Assembly (NCBI RefSeq): GCF_002894645.1
Contig: NZ_NCQY01000009.1
Coordinates: forward strand, 331,585-395,584
Reading direction: 5' to 3'
DNA: 64,000 nucleotides
Origin: Salinibacter altiplanensis
GTDB taxonomy: Bacteria > Bacteroidota > Rhodothermia > Rhodothermales > Salinibacteraceae
The position numbers and the translations under genes were made by a program. Under the pieces are notes generated by a model that worked only from the letters and a program-made list of their open reading frames with translations, was not told where the DNA came from and searched no databases. Each line of letters starts with the position of its first letter. Position 1 is the first letter of the stretch. Positions 8,659 through 17,529 of the stretch are shown one piece after another.

Positions 8659-9858
8659 TCAGGGCGTCTCCCGACGGGTTTCCGTGCGGGACGGCGGCCC
8701 CGCTGCGACCGGCGGCTGGACGGGGGAGGACGAGTCGGCGCGGGGGAGACCGGCCGTTTGTGCGTCGGGACGCTGGTCTACGACCGGCTGCTCACGAAAC
8801 ACCTCGTCGTCCGCAATGGGTCGCATGATGCGCCCGAAGCGCGGGAGCCACGCCTCGTGGTCCCACGAGAAGTACGTGAGGACGGCCTTCCCCACAACGT
8901 GATCCATGGGCACGAAGCCCCAGAACCGGCTGTCCTGCGAGTTGTCCCGGTTGTCCCCCATCGCAAAGAAGTAGTCCTGCCGAAACGTGTACGTGGTCGT
9001 GCGTGCCCCATCGATGGCAAAGGTAGAGTCGGTCATCTGCCGGGCGGCGTGGCCCTCGTAGCGCGTGATGACGGGCCGGTAGAGATCCCAGTTCTGGGCC
9101 GTTAGCTCCACGGTCTCCCCCTTCTGGGGAATGTGGACGGGCCCGTAGTTGTCCGGCGTGTACCCCTGTCCGGACGGGTACATGAGCTCGCCGTACTCGT
9201 CGCTGTTGAGAACGTAGGGCTCGATGGAGCGCACCCACGACCGCTCGCGGATTTGCCGGGCTCCCTGGGGCGTCGCCAGCACACGCACCGTCTCGGCCCG
9301 ATCGGTTCGCCGCACCTCGCTGATGCCCATCTCCTCCATGCGGCCCCGAGGAATCTGGTAGCGCGCATCGCTCTTGGTGACGGTCCAGTACTGCTGCATG
9401 CCGCGGCCCAGGGGCAGGGAGGCCCCGTTGATGTGTACGAGCTTGCTCTGCACCGAGAGCGTGTCGCCGGGCATGCCGATGACGCGCTTCACGTAGTGCA
9501 CCTTGCGGTCGATCGGCTCATCGTCCGGCGGGTAGTTGAAGACAATTGGGTCTCCCCGTTGCACCTCGGCGAACCCGGGCAGGCGGTGGTACGGAAACGT
9601 GACGCCCGGAAGGTGAATGGACGTGAGCGGAATGCCCAGCGAGACGGGCGTCCGGGGCCCGTAGTGCAGCTTCGACACGGCGAGGTAGTCCCCCACGAGC
9701 AGGTTCTCTTCCATCGAGGGCGTGGGAATGCGGAAGAGGTCGAACAGAAGCGACCGCACAATGAGGACGATGATGACGGCCACGACGAGGGACTCGCCCC
9801 ACTGTCGAAGCTCACTCTTGCGCGGTTCGGCGTCCCGGCTCGAATCGTCGGTCGACAT
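8659..9858 (-). CDS. lepB: Signal peptidase I
   Basis: Membrane-bound serine protease that removes signal peptides from Sec/Tat-exported proteins. 399 aa, longer than many family members because of a beta-rich insertion. N-terminal transmembrane helix at about 22-40 (VVAVIIVLIVRSLLF); Ser48 in PTPSMEENL is the nucleophile; Lys124 in VKRVIGMPGD is the general base; box E MGDNRDNSQDSR lies near residue 315. The C-terminal 50 residues are acidic and proline-rich, without family features. Last gene of a minus-strand run yetF-like, nadE, lspA, lepA, secreted protein, lepB, with 51 bases from the preceding gene. The lepA-lepB neighbourhood is also seen in E. coli. Confidence 0.96.
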   Translation of the reverse strand: MSTDDSSRDAEPRKSELRQWGESLVVAVIIVLIVRSLLFDLFRIPTPSMEENLLVGDYLAVSKLHYGPRTPVSLGIPLTSIHLPGVTFPYHRLPGFAEVQRGDPIVFNYPPDDEPIDRKVHYVKRVIGMPGDTLSVQSKLVHINGASLPLGRGMQQYWTVTKSDARYQIPRGRMEEMGISEVRRTDRAETVRVLATPQGARQIRERSWVRSIEPYVLNSDEYGELMYPSGQGYTPDNYGPVHIPQKGETVELTAQNWDLYRPVITRYEGHAARQMTDSTFAIDGARTTTYTFRQDYFFAMGDNRDNSQDSRFWGFVPMDHVVGKAVLTYFSWDHEAWLPRFGRIMRPIADDEVFREQPVVDQRPDAQTAGLPRADSSSPVQPPVAAGPPSRTETRRETP

Positions 9859-9909
9859 GCTGGTGTGTAGGTGGAGAAAGGAGAAGGGTGGAGTGGCCTC
9901 ACTGCCGGA

Positions 9910-10785
9910 TCACGGCGTTGAGGAGTGCGACGCAGCGGGTGTCTCAGAGGTGTGCACCGTATCGAGGCGGGGGCGGCGCCCCGGCACGATGTCCCCGCGG
10001 GACATCGGACTCAGGAAGAACGACCGGCCGTCGAACCCGGTGCGGTACCACCGTTCGCGACGCTCGTCGTAGTAGTAGTCCACGTGCGGCGCCGTGTCCG
10101 CTTCCCGGAGGGGCGCAAGCAAAGCATCCCGCAGGCCCCGAAGCCGGTCGCGATACGCCCGGTCCGCCGCCACGACGAGCCCACGCCCCTTGGGCCCCCG
10201 TCCGTCCATGACCTGCACCGGGATCGAATCGTTGACCACGAACCAGTACTCGAACTGGGGCCGGCCTGTCAGGGAGTCGTCGAGTGGGGCGTCGGCGAGC
10301 GTCTGCGTTGGGTCTCCAAACTCGGCCTGCAGGCGGGCCCGAAGGGTCGGGGTGCGGGTCGTGTCGAGGAAGGTGTGATCGGCGCCGGCGCCGAGGAAGG
10401 CCCACTCCGTGTCCGCGAATTGCTCTCGAAACCAGCTCCGTTCCAGGTGCCGCACGGGCCGCACATCGTCGAGTGCAAACGGCGGGGCGTCGGCCGCGGG
10501 GGACGAGGACGCGGGACGGACGAGGCGAAGCGAATCGGTAGGGATCGGGAGTCGCGCGGGCGGATGCGCGGGCCATCGCCCCTGCTGCCGCAAGTGCCGG
10601 CGCGCCAGGGCGCGGGTCCGCTCCGCCTGGTAGCGCTCGATGAGGGGCCCCTCCGCCCCGGTCGTTTGGGCGGCCGCCGGCCCCACGAGCCCCGCCCCCG
10701 AGAGGCTCCATCCCAGCACGCAAACGGCACACATGACGCCGGAGAGAAGGCTGTTCTGCGGATGCCGTCCGGGCGGGTGATTCAT
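9910..10785 (-). CDS. Exported hypothetical protein between lepA and lepB
   Basis: 291 aa with a likely signal peptide: hydrophobic CAVCVLGWSLSGAGLVG and cleavage near PAAAQ at about residue 40. The mature part is rich in Arg, Asp and aromatic residues, with patterns such as DTEWAFLGAG, PQFEYWFVVNDSIPVQVMD and VDYYYDERRERWYR. I do not recognise a family. Its place between lepA and lepB on the same strand, with gaps of 93 and 51 bases, suggests co-transcription with the export genes, but no functional link can be claimed. The tail after SPMSRGDI is low-complexity Ser/Thr/Pro. Confidence 0.75.
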   Translation of the reverse strand: MNHPPGRHPQNSLLSGVMCAVCVLGWSLSGAGLVGPAAAQTTGAEGPLIERYQAERTRALARRHLRQQGRWPAHPPARLPIPTDSLRLVRPASSSPAADAPPFALDDVRPVRHLERSWFREQFADTEWAFLGAGADHTFLDTTRTPTLRARLQAEFGDPTQTLADAPLDDSLTGRPQFEYWFVVNDSIPVQVMDGRGPKGRGLVVAADRAYRDRLRGLRDALLAPLREADTAPHVDYYYDERRERWYRTGFDGRSFFLSPMSRGDIVPGRRPRLDTVHTSETPAASHSSTP

Positions 10786-10878
10786 GCTCGGGTCGTCGTG
10801 CCGGGGCGAGAGGAAAAGTGGCGCTCTGCCCCCCGAGGACCGGTGGCCGGCACGGGGGCCTGCAGGGGACGAGGACTC

Positions 10879-12693
10879 TCAGTCTTCATCTACCGAGAGA
10901 ATGGCGAGGAACGCCTCCTGCGGGACGTCGATCTCCCCCATCTGTTTCATGCGCTTCTTGCCCTCCTTTTGCTCCTCCAGCAGCTTTTTCTTGCGGCTCA
11001 CGTCCCCGCCGTAGCATTTGGCCGTCACGTCCTTGCGCTGCGCCTTGATCGTCTCGCGGGCTACGATGCGGCGCCCAATCGACGCCTGGATGGGGACCTC
11101 GTAGAGCTGCCGCGGAATGACGTCCTTGAGCTTTTTGGCGAGCTTGCGCCCCACCTCGTGGGCCGAGTCGCGGTGGACGATGGTGGAGAGGGGCTCGGCC
11201 GGCTTCTCGTCGATCAGAATGGTGAGCTTTACGAGGTCGCTTTCGCGGTACTCCAGCAGCTCGTAGTCGAACGACGCGTAGCCGCGGCTCGCGCTCTTGA
11301 GGTTGTCGTAGAAGTCGAAGACAATCTCCGCGAGGGGCAGCTCGTACTCCAGCTTCACCGTCTGCCCGTCGAGCCAGCGCTGGCTCCCGTACTCCCCGCG
11401 CCGCTTCTCACAAAGCTCGATGACGTTGCCAATGTAGTCGCTCGGGGTGATGATGTCGGCCTTCACGTACGGCTCGTGCACCGCCTCAATGTCGCCGTAG
11501 TGCGGCATGTCTTCGGGCTTGTCAACCCGCACGGTCGTGCGCTCGCCCTTCTCGTCGACCTCCACGTTGTACTCCACATTGGGCACCGTGGTGATGATGT
11601 CGAGGTCGAACTCGCGCTCCAGCCGCTCCTGGATAATTTCCATGTGGAGCAGGCCCAGGAAGCCCACCCGAAAGCCATATCCGAGGGCGGAGGAGCTCTC
11701 GGCCTGGTACGTGAGCGAGGCGTCGTTGAGCTGCAGCTTTTCGAGCGCGCCGCGCAGCTCTTCGAAGTCGTCGGTCTCGGTGGGGTAGATGCCGCTGAAG
11801 ACCATGGGCTTCACCTCCTCGAAGCCCGGAATGGGCTCGTCGGCGGGGTCGTGGGCCTTCGTGATGGTGTCCCCCACGCGCGCATCTTGAATGTCTTTGA
11901 TGGACCCGATGATGTAGCCCACGTCGCCCGCCGTGAACGTGTCGACCTCCTGCCGCCCCATCCGCAGGATGCCCATCTCCTCGGCGTCGTACTGCTTCTT
12001 GTTGGACATGAACTGCATCGTGTCGCCCGCCTCCAGCGTGCCGTCGAAGATCCGGGCGTAGACGACGGACCCTCGGTACGAGTCGTAGATGGAGTCGAAG
12101 ATAAGGGCGCGTAGGGGCGCGTCCGGGTCGCCGGACGGCGGCGGCACTCGATCGATCATCAGGTCGACCATCTCGTCGACCCCTTCGCCCGTCTTGGCAC
12201 TGATTTGGAGGATGTCCTCCGCGGGCTCGCCGATCAGGTCCTCCAGCGCCTGCGCCACCTCGTCGGGCCGGGCCACCGGCAGATCGATCTTGTTGATCAC
12301 GGGGATGATCTCCAGGTCCTGCTCCAGGGCCAACCACAGGTTGGAAATGGTCTGCGCCTCGATGCCCTGCGCCGCGTCGACCAGCAGGATGGCCCCCTCA
12401 CAGGCCTTGAGCGCGCGGCTCACCTCGTAGGTGAAGTCGACGTGCCCCGGTGTGTCGATCAGGTTGAGGGTGTACTCCTCCCCATCCGCGGCCGTGTGCC
12501 GCATGCGCACGGCATGGCTCTTGATGGTGATGCCCCGCTCGCGCTCCAGGTCCATATCGTCGAGCGTCTGCTCCTTCATCTCGCGCTCGGTGATGGTTCC
12601 GGTCCGCTCCAGGAGCCGATCGGCCAGGGTGCTCTTCCCGTGGTCGATGTGCGCGATGATGCAGAAGTTGCGGATCGTCGAAAGGTCAGGCAT
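10879..12693 (-). CDS. lepA: Elongation factor 4 (LepA GTPase)
   Basis: Ribosome-associated translational GTPase that affects translation fidelity or initiation under stress such as high ionic strength. 604 aa, standard length. G1 AHIDHGKST (14-22), G2 region [10 protein letters not shown]3 DTPGHVDF, G4 NKIDLP, then EF-G-like domains and the LepA-specific C-terminal domain ending [13 protein letters not shown]. The frame is intact. It lies 158 bases downstream of lspA and 93 bases upstream of an exported protein gene, in a minus-strand run that reaches lepB. Confidence 0.98.
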   Translation of the reverse strand: MPDLSTIRNFCIIAHIDHGKSTLADRLLERTGTITEREMKEQTLDDMDLERERGITIKSHAVRMRHTAADGEEYTLNLIDTPGHVDFTYEVSRALKACEGAILLVDAAQGIEAQTISNLWLALEQDLEIIPVINKIDLPVARPDEVAQALEDLIGEPAEDILQISAKTGEGVDEMVDLMIDRVPPPSGDPDAPLRALIFDSIYDSYRGSVVYARIFDGTLEAGDTMQFMSNKKQYDAEEMGILRMGRQEVDTFTAGDVGYIIGSIKDIQDARVGDTITKAHDPADEPIPGFEEVKPMVFSGIYPTETDDFEELRGALEKLQLNDASLTYQAESSSALGYGFRVGFLGLLHMEIIQERLEREFDLDIITTVPNVEYNVEVDEKGERTTVRVDKPEDMPHYGDIEAVHEPYVKADIITPSDYIGNVIELCEKRRGEYGSQRWLDGQTVKLEYELPLAEIVFDFYDNLKSASRGYASFDYELLEYRESDLVKLTILIDEKPAEPLSTIVHRDSAHEVGRKLAKKLKDVIPRQLYEVPIQASIGRRIVARETIKAQRKDVTAKCYGGDVSRKKKLLEEQKEGKKRMKQMGEIDVPQEAFLAILSVDED

Positions 12694-12851
12694 GAGGCAC
12701 GAAGGGCCATCGGGTGGGCGTCCAGTGAAGGGCCACGGGACGGCCGGGCCAGTGGGCTAGGCCCGGACGGGGCCCTCAATTCACGGTGCGTGTAACGGGC
12801 CACCGTTCCTCACGTTGCACGACGGGTCGCCCGTTCCGCTCGCCGGAGCGA

Positions 12852-13589
12852 CTAGAGTTGCGTTTCCGAGACGGCCGACGACCGGGAGGAGGCCGACGCG
12901 GACCCGTTTCCGGAGGCCGCCTCGTCGCGCGACGCTGGGGCGTCTGTCTGCATCAGGGCCGAGGGGGCCGGCGGGGGGGCATCCAGGTCCAAGTCCGAGA
13001 AGACCGCCGCGGGGCGCCGCCACGTTCGCCCGCCGGCACGTGCCGCCCGGCGCTTCGCGATCCGGCCCTCGTGGAAGGACTGGTGAAAGGCCATGACCCC
13101 GACGACCCCGAGGACGATCGACATGTCGGCCACGTTCCAGATGGGAAACAGCTCCATGTACGCTCCCCCAACGACCGGCACGACCCGGGGAATGAAGCCC
13201 TGCCAGAGGCTCACGTGAATGAAGTCGACGACGCGCCCCGCGAAGTAGGGGCCGTAGTCGAGCAGCACCCCGTAGAAGACGCGGTCGATGATGTTGCCCA
13301 GGGCCCCGCCGAGGATAAAGGCCAGGCTCCAGCGGTAGGGCGCGTAGTCGTTGCGCACCTGGTAAATGTACGCCCCCACGAGCACAGTGGCCACGAGCGA
13401 GAGAACCGTCACGGTTCCGGTTGGCCCAATCGTGATGCCGAACGCCATGCCCGGGTTTTCCGTGAAGGTCAGCCGCAGCCAGTCGCCGAGCAGGGGGATG
13501 GACTGCTCGCGGTACATGAACTGGAGCACCGTCGCCTTGGCGGCCTGGTCGAGGAGCACGACGGCCCCAGTGATCCAAAAGACACGCAT
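12852..13589 (-). CDS. lspA: Lipoprotein signal peptidase (SPase II) with acidic C-terminal tail
   Basis: Inner-membrane aspartyl protease that cleaves prolipoproteins at the lipobox. About 245 aa. Four hydrophobic helices and the two catalytic Asp motifs are present: GGALGNIIDRVF and ELFPIWNVADMSI; the helix-1 motif VVLLDQAAK is also seen. Family members are usually about 160-200 aa; here a hydrophilic extension of about 75 residues (RRAARAGGRTW..., then Asp/Pro/Ser-rich) follows the last helix. The ATG at 13589 is chosen because helix 1 begins directly after it; a GTG at 13637 would add 16 residues. Sits between nadE and lepA on the same strand. Confidence 0.93.
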   Translation of the reverse strand: MRVFWITGAVVLLDQAAKATVLQFMYREQSIPLLGDWLRLTFTENPGMAFGITIGPTGTVTVLSLVATVLVGAYIYQVRNDYAPYRWSLAFILGGALGNIIDRVFYGVLLDYGPYFAGRVVDFIHVSLWQGFIPRVVPVVGGAYMELFPIWNVADMSIVLGVVGVMAFHQSFHEGRIAKRRAARAGGRTWRRPAAVFSDLDLDAPPPAPSALMQTDAPASRDEAASGNGSASASSRSSAVSETQL

Positions 13590-13652
13590 CAATCGGGGGA
13601 GAGGTGTGGAAGGGGAAGGAGTCAGTCTCAGCATCACGACGGCCCTCCAATA

Positions 13653-15356
13653 CTACAGGTTCGAGACGGGCTCCTCGCCGGCGAGCGCCTCCATGGCCTC
13701 GCGGTCCCATTCCATGACAATGGGAATGCGGCGGCCGATGCCGAAGGCCTTCTCGGTGACCCGGAGACCGGGGGGCGCCTGGCGACGCTTGTACTCGTTC
13801 TGGTCGACCTGCCGCAGCACGCTGCGCACGAGGTCTTCGTCGAGGCCCGTCTCTCCGACGATGGTGCTCAGCTCTTTCTTCTGCTCCACGTACCGCTTCA
13901 GGATGGCGTCGAGCGTTTCGTAGGGCGGCAGCGTGTCGGTGTCCTTCTGGTCCTCCCGCAGCTCCGCGGAGGGGGGCTTCTCGATCGTGTTCTGCGGAAT
14001 CACGTCCGTCCCGGCCCGCGCGTTGATGTGGTGGGCCAGCTCGTAGACGCGCGTCTTGAGCACGTCACTCAGCACCGCCACGCCCCCATTCGTGTCGCCG
14101 TAGAGCGTGACGTACCCGATGGCCACCTCGCTCTTGTTGCCCGTCGACAGCAGCAGGTGGCCGAACTTGTTCGACAGGGCCATGAGCGTCACGCCTCGGG
14201 CCCGAGACTGGACGTTTTCTTCGGCCACGCCGGGCTCGGTGTCCGCGAACTCATCGGCCAGCATCTCGTCGAACGCGTCGACCGCCGGCTCGATCGGGAT
14301 CTCCTTGAACGCGATGCCCAGGTTGTCGGCAAGCGCCTGAGAGTCGGTGACGGACCCCGCCGACGAGATGTGGGAGGGCATGGTGACGCCCACCACGCGC
14401 TCCGGGCCCAGGGCCTCGACGGCCAGAGCACAGGTGACCGCCGAGTCGATGCCCCCTGAGAGGCCGATGAGGGCCTTGTCGAAGATGCCGGTCTTCTCGT
14501 AGTAGTCGCGGATGCCGAGGACGAGGGCCTCGTGCAGGTCGGCAGTCGTGTTCCGGTCGGTCGTGCAGGCCTCCGGGGAGGACTCGGTGTCCCAGACGAG
14601 CAGGTCTTCCTCGAAGGAGGCCGCGCATTTCACCTGCGTGCCGTCGGCGGCGTGCACGCGACTGTCGCCGTCGTGGATAATTTCGGTGTTGGCCCCCACC
14701 TGGTTGCACAGCAAAAACGGGCGCTCGTGGCGACGGCAGATGTGCTCGACGAGCTTGTCGCGGACCTCGTGCTTCCCGATCGAGAAGGGCGAGGCGCTGA
14801 TGTTGATAAAGAGGTCCGGGTCGAGGGCCGCCAGCTCGGACACCGGATCGCACTCGTACCGCTCGCTCTGGTCGACCCCCTCGGGCTGGTGCACGTTCCA
14901 CATGTCCTCGCAGACGTGAAGCCCGATGCGCACCCCGCGCCATTCGAGGAGGCGCCGCTCCTCGGCGGGCTCAAAGTGACGGTCCTCGTTGAAGATGTCG
15001 TAGGTCGGCAGGAGGGTTTTGTAGACCCGATCCTGCACGGCCCCGTTCTCCAGAAGCAGCGCGGCGTTGTGGAGGGGCTTGCCGAACCGGTCGCCGTTGG
15101 GCACCGGCGCGCCGATGATAACGCCGAGGCGGGGCGGCAGGGCCCCGGCCAGGTGATCCACCGTGCGCTGGACCGCGTCCTTGAAAAACGGATTCTCCAA
15201 CAGGTCTTCGGGCGGATACCCCGTCACGCAAAGCTCGGGGAAAGCGACAAGGTCGGCCCCGCGGTCGTCCGCCCGCCGGGCATAGTCGAGGATTTTCTCG
15301 CGATTGCCCTCCAGGTCCCCGATGGTGGGGTTGATCTGGGCCAGAGCAATATTCAT
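13653..15356 (-). CDS. nadE: Glutamine-dependent NAD+ synthetase
   Basis: Last step of NAD synthesis: amidates nicotinate adenine dinucleotide using ammonia from glutamine. 567 aa, two domains. N-terminal nitrilase-type glutaminase with Glu41 (FPELCVTGYPPEDL), Lys113 (KTLLPTYDIFNE) and Cys149 (HVCEDMW); C-terminal ATP-pyrophosphatase domain with P-loop SGGIDS (300-305) and later STGNKSEVAIGY. The ATG at 15356 gives the usual MNIALAQINPT start. The first 30 codons and the upstream 60 or so bases are duplicated near 16490-16672, beside a nucleotidyltransferase gene. Followed by lspA at 63 bases. Confidence 0.97.
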   Translation of the reverse strand: MNIALAQINPTIGDLEGNREKILDYARRADDRGADLVAFPELCVTGYPPEDLLENPFFKDAVQRTVDHLAGALPPRLGVIIGAPVPNGDRFGKPLHNAALLLENGAVQDRVYKTLLPTYDIFNEDRHFEPAEERRLLEWRGVRIGLHVCEDMWNVHQPEGVDQSERYECDPVSELAALDPDLFINISASPFSIGKHEVRDKLVEHICRRHERPFLLCNQVGANTEIIHDGDSRVHAADGTQVKCAASFEEDLLVWDTESSPEACTTDRNTTADLHEALVLGIRDYYEKTGIFDKALIGLSGGIDSAVTCALAVEALGPERVVGVTMPSHISSAGSVTDSQALADNLGIAFKEIPIEPAVDAFDEMLADEFADTEPGVAEENVQSRARGVTLMALSNKFGHLLLSTGNKSEVAIGYVTLYGDTNGGVAVLSDVLKTRVYELAHHINARAGTDVIPQNTIEKPPSAELREDQKDTDTLPPYETLDAILKRYVEQKKELSTIVGETGLDEDLVRSVLRQVDQNEYKRRQAPPGLRVTEKAFGIGRRIPIVMEWDREAMEALAGEEPVSNL

Positions 15357-15444
15357 GGGCGCAAGCGACACTGTATTGGAATGATCCACAGAGGAATGGA
15401 CACGCTCGGTGCTGATGGTGCGTTCCGCCCACAGGCCCGGCCCG

Positions 15445-15984
15445 CTATCTCGGTTCCTGTTGCACGTCTGTGAGCAGGACGTCGTCGATGGGCGGAGCGT
15501 CCGGCGGGGCATGGAGCACGGACACGTCGCCGGTCGACTCCATCACGACGGCCCGCACCTGCTCCAGCTGCGTCACGTTCGCCGCGCGGAGCTTGGCCCG
15601 CAGGTCGGTCTCGGTCACATTTGCACGGCGCAGGTTGTCGCGCAGCACCTCGGGGCCGTCCATGAGGAGGAGCGGCGTGTTGTCGACGAGGGCCGTGGCG
15701 CCGGGGAGTCGCTTTCGGAGATTGCCCACCACGAATTGCAGCCCAAAGAGCACGCCCAGCGCGACGGCGCCCTCCAGAAGCGTCGGCTTTTGCCAAAGCG
15801 TGACGCTGGCGAGGATCGACCCGATGGCAATGGTGATGGCAAAGTCGAAGCCGCTCATCTTCGAGAAGCTGCGCAGCCCCACGAGCCGGGTGTACAGGAT
15901 GAGCAACACGTACAGCGCCACCGCCGAGCACACGATCATGAGCGGCGCGTCTTCTGCTGCTCGGATCCAGGTCCAGTCGATCAT
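15445..15984 (-). CDS. YetF/DUF421-type membrane protein
   Basis: 179 aa with three hydrophobic helices in the first 85 residues and a soluble C-terminal domain. The pattern LYTRLVGLRSFSKMSGFDFAITIAIGSI (seen in pieces around residues 30-58) and the later LVDNTPLLLMDG, ANVTETDLRAKLR match the DUF421/YetF family, whose members are implicated in cell-envelope or spore-related roles in Bacillus but are uncharacterised elsewhere. It lies 88 bases upstream of nadE on the same strand and could be the first gene of the nadE-lspA-lepA-lepB run. Confidence 0.88.
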   Translation of the reverse strand: MIDWTWIRAAEDAPLMIVCSAVALYVLLILYTRLVGLRSFSKMSGFDFAITIAIGSILASVTLWQKPTLLEGAVALGVLFGLQFVVGNLRKRLPGATALVDNTPLLLMDGPEVLRDNLRRANVTETDLRAKLRAANVTQLEQVRAVVMESTGDVSVLHAPPDAPPIDDVLLTDVQQEPR

Positions 15985-16022
15985 TGGTGTGTCGAGACGA
16001 GACGAAGGGACGCGATGAGACG

Positions 16023-16205
16023 CTACGCCGCCGCGTCGCGCAGCGGTATCGACACGGGGACCTCGGACTCATTCTGGCTCACGTTGAGGATGGAGACGCC
16101 GATCACATGCCCGTCTTGGTCGACCTTCTCCATGACGGCATCGTTGTCGGTCTCCTGGGCCTTCTTGGTGGCATCGAGGATATCCTCAAGGGGGTCAACG
16201 GAGGA
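16023..16205 (-). pseudogene. DUF2283-like gene remnant lacking a start
   Basis: Reading leftward, one frame ends with TAG at 16023-16025 and carries protein-like sequence: DPLEDILDATKKAQETDND, then MEKVDQDGHVIGVSILNVS and EVPVSIPLRDAAA. The D..GHVIGVSILNVS stretch resembles the C-terminal half of DUF2283 proteins (DE.GRIVGIEILDAS). No good start codon lies upstream in frame before the sequence runs antisense-free into the nucleotidyltransferase gene, and the single ATG would give only about 36 residues. I read it as a truncated remnant inside the accessory island. The family match is from memory and weak. Confidence 0.35.
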
Positions 16206-16213
16206 CCGGGCGG

Positions 16214-16438
16214 TCAGATTGGCTCGGCCGCCTCCTGTACGCGGTCCCCAATTCGGGACTTGAGGGCGTTCTCCGTAACGAGGTCCACGGACTGCCCAAG
16301 GAGATCACTCAACGTCCGCTCAAGCTCGATAAAGGCGAGCAGCCCGGGCGGGTCGTCGAACGTGACAAGAAGGTCGATGTCGCTGTCGGGGTGTTGCTCA
16401 CCGCGCACGTACGACCCGAACACGGTAAGGGACTCCAC
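16214..16438 (-). CDS. Minimal nucleotidyltransferase (MNT/MntA-like), 5' end damaged
   Basis: 74 residues from a GTG start, beginning just before the catalytic motif GSYVRG (the G-S...RG signature) and SDIDLLV with the two metal-binding Asp residues. Such small MNT proteins are usually about 95-130 aa and act as antitoxins that AMPylate HEPN toxins; no HEPN gene is next to it. The same frame stays open upstream without a start codon and reads ...RDAVVAEIRQTLRQHLPSL..EYGV, a normal MNT N-terminus, and before that it merges with a copy of the nadE 5' end. A one-base deletion separates that copy's ATG from this frame, so the gene is probably inactive or expressed in truncated form. Confidence 0.6.
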   Translation of the reverse strand: MESLTVFGSYVRGEQHPDSDIDLLVTFDDPPGLLAFIELERTLSDLLGQSVDLVTENALKSRIGDRVQEAAEPI

Positions 16439-16672
16439 TCCGTACTCCTCGCGGAGCGAAGGGAGGTGTTGGCGGAGTGTCTGCCGAATTTCGGCGACGA
16501 CGGCATCGCGGTCGTGCGCCCGGCGGGCACAGTCGAGAATGAGTTCTCGGTTGTCCTCAAGGTTGCCGAGGTGGGGTTGATCTGGGCAAGTGCGATTTTC
16601 ATGGGCACGAGCGAAGCTGTTCCAAAATTATCGGCAGAAAATCACACGTACCCGGTGCTAATGGTGCGTTTC
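16439..16672 (-). pseudogene. Duplicated nadE 5' end, frameshifted, fused upstream of MNT gene
   Basis: The leftward-read sequence from ATG at 16602 encodes MKIALAQINPT, 10 of 11 residues as in NadE (MNIALAQINPT). After this a single base missing relative to nadE (a ccatc / cctc difference near 16571) shifts the frame; in the next frame the similarity resumes as GNLEDNRELILDCARRAHDR, against NadE GDLEGNREKILDYARRADDR. The similarity also covers the leader, including a cggtgct.atggtgcgtt block at 16653-16670 matching 15407-15424. The resumed frame runs straight into the nucleotidyltransferase. With the base restored the whole would be one open frame of about 129 codons. Similarity to nadE fades near 16493. 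Confidence 0.65.
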
Positions 16673-16680
16673 CTTCCCTT

Positions 16681-17379
16681 TCAGAAGCGCGAATCGTACT
16701 CGGTGAGGGTTCTTTGACAGACAGCACTATACTTGTTCGTAGTTGCTCTTTTGTCAACCCATGAAAAGGGATAAGGGGATCTGTTTGTAGCCTCAAAAGG
16801 GACTATAAGAAATTCGTCAAAATACTGGGTGGCATTGGACTTTAGCTCAGATATAGCCTTGGACGCCTCCTTAGACGGAGCGGGGCCACTCCCGGGTTTG
16901 TCGTATGTCCTATCACCCTCATGTGAGGTATACTTAGATGAGTGGTTTACCCCTACGACTGCTACAGATATCGCGTCACTTGTTACTCGCTCGAACTCCC
17001 TAGCCTGCTTGAACAGATCGTTAATAACTCTATCTATCTGTTTAATCATTGCAGTCGCAAGAATTTTCACCTCTACTCCAATCTGCACGTTCACAGTGGG
17101 TCCTTTCGCAACATTAAAGTTTGTCTTTTTATTAGCATTAGAAGAGGCAACTTTTTCTCCGAAAGTTCCATCTCCACGACGCATACTTTTTCCAGTTACT
17201 CGATTTTTTGTATTTACAACACAATTTTGGTTGTTGACTCGTTGATTAAACTTGACAGAACGACCAAGATTGTAGAGGTCTTCGTAAAATTGGCGGGATA
17301 GTTTGTCGCCGATGGTCGACGATCGATGTCGATAAATACCTCCCTCGAAAACATCCCTAAACTTGCTTAGAAGCAGCAT
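16681..17379 (-). CDS. Probable type II restriction endonuclease, PD-(D/E)XK-like
   Basis: 232 aa, basic and Asn/Ser/Lys-rich, unlike the acidic host proteins, and encoded in clearly AT-richer DNA. A candidate nuclease core is visible: Asp70 and Glu75 in GDGTFGEKVAS, then a strand VNVQIGVEVKILA with Glu103-Val-Lys105 as the ExK motif, followed by an amphipathic helix KQIDRVINDLFKQ. It lies 150 bases downstream of a site-specific DNA methyltransferase on the same strand, which is the main reason to call it the partner nuclease. I cannot assign a recognition sequence or a named family. Frame and start (ATG 17379) look intact. Confidence 0.65.
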   Translation of the reverse strand: MLLLSKFRDVFEGGIYRHRSSTIGDKLSRQFYEDLYNLGRSVKFNQRVNNQNCVVNTKNRVTGKSMRRGDGTFGEKVASSNANKKTNFNVAKGPTVNVQIGVEVKILATAMIKQIDRVINDLFKQAREFERVTSDAISVAVVGVNHSSKYTSHEGDRTYDKPGSGPAPSKEASKAISELKSNATQYFDEFLIVPFEATNRSPYPFSWVDKRATTNKYSAVCQRTLTEYDSRF

Positions 17380-17529
17380 TGTAATGTATAACTATGGGTC
17401 CGCTAAAAAAAGGTCTGTGTGACGCAGAAAAGACCGGTTTGTGGCGTTTGAATGGGGTTGAAGTCGTCCGAAATCGGCTTTTTTCAGTGCAGCCAACTAT
17501 GGACTGCTCGCTCGGTAGTGAACCCGCCT

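Noticed and set aside
9925..12114. 729-codon open frame on the + strand opposite lepA and the exported protein
   Set aside because: Lies antisense to a clear LepA; sequence is Val/His/Arg-rich with no motifs, the usual shadow of high-GC third positions.
16309..16608. 99-codon protein starting MPMKIALAQINPT
   Set aside because: Only the first 11 residues are NadE-like; the rest is the nucleotidyltransferase region read in a wrong frame after a one-base deletion.
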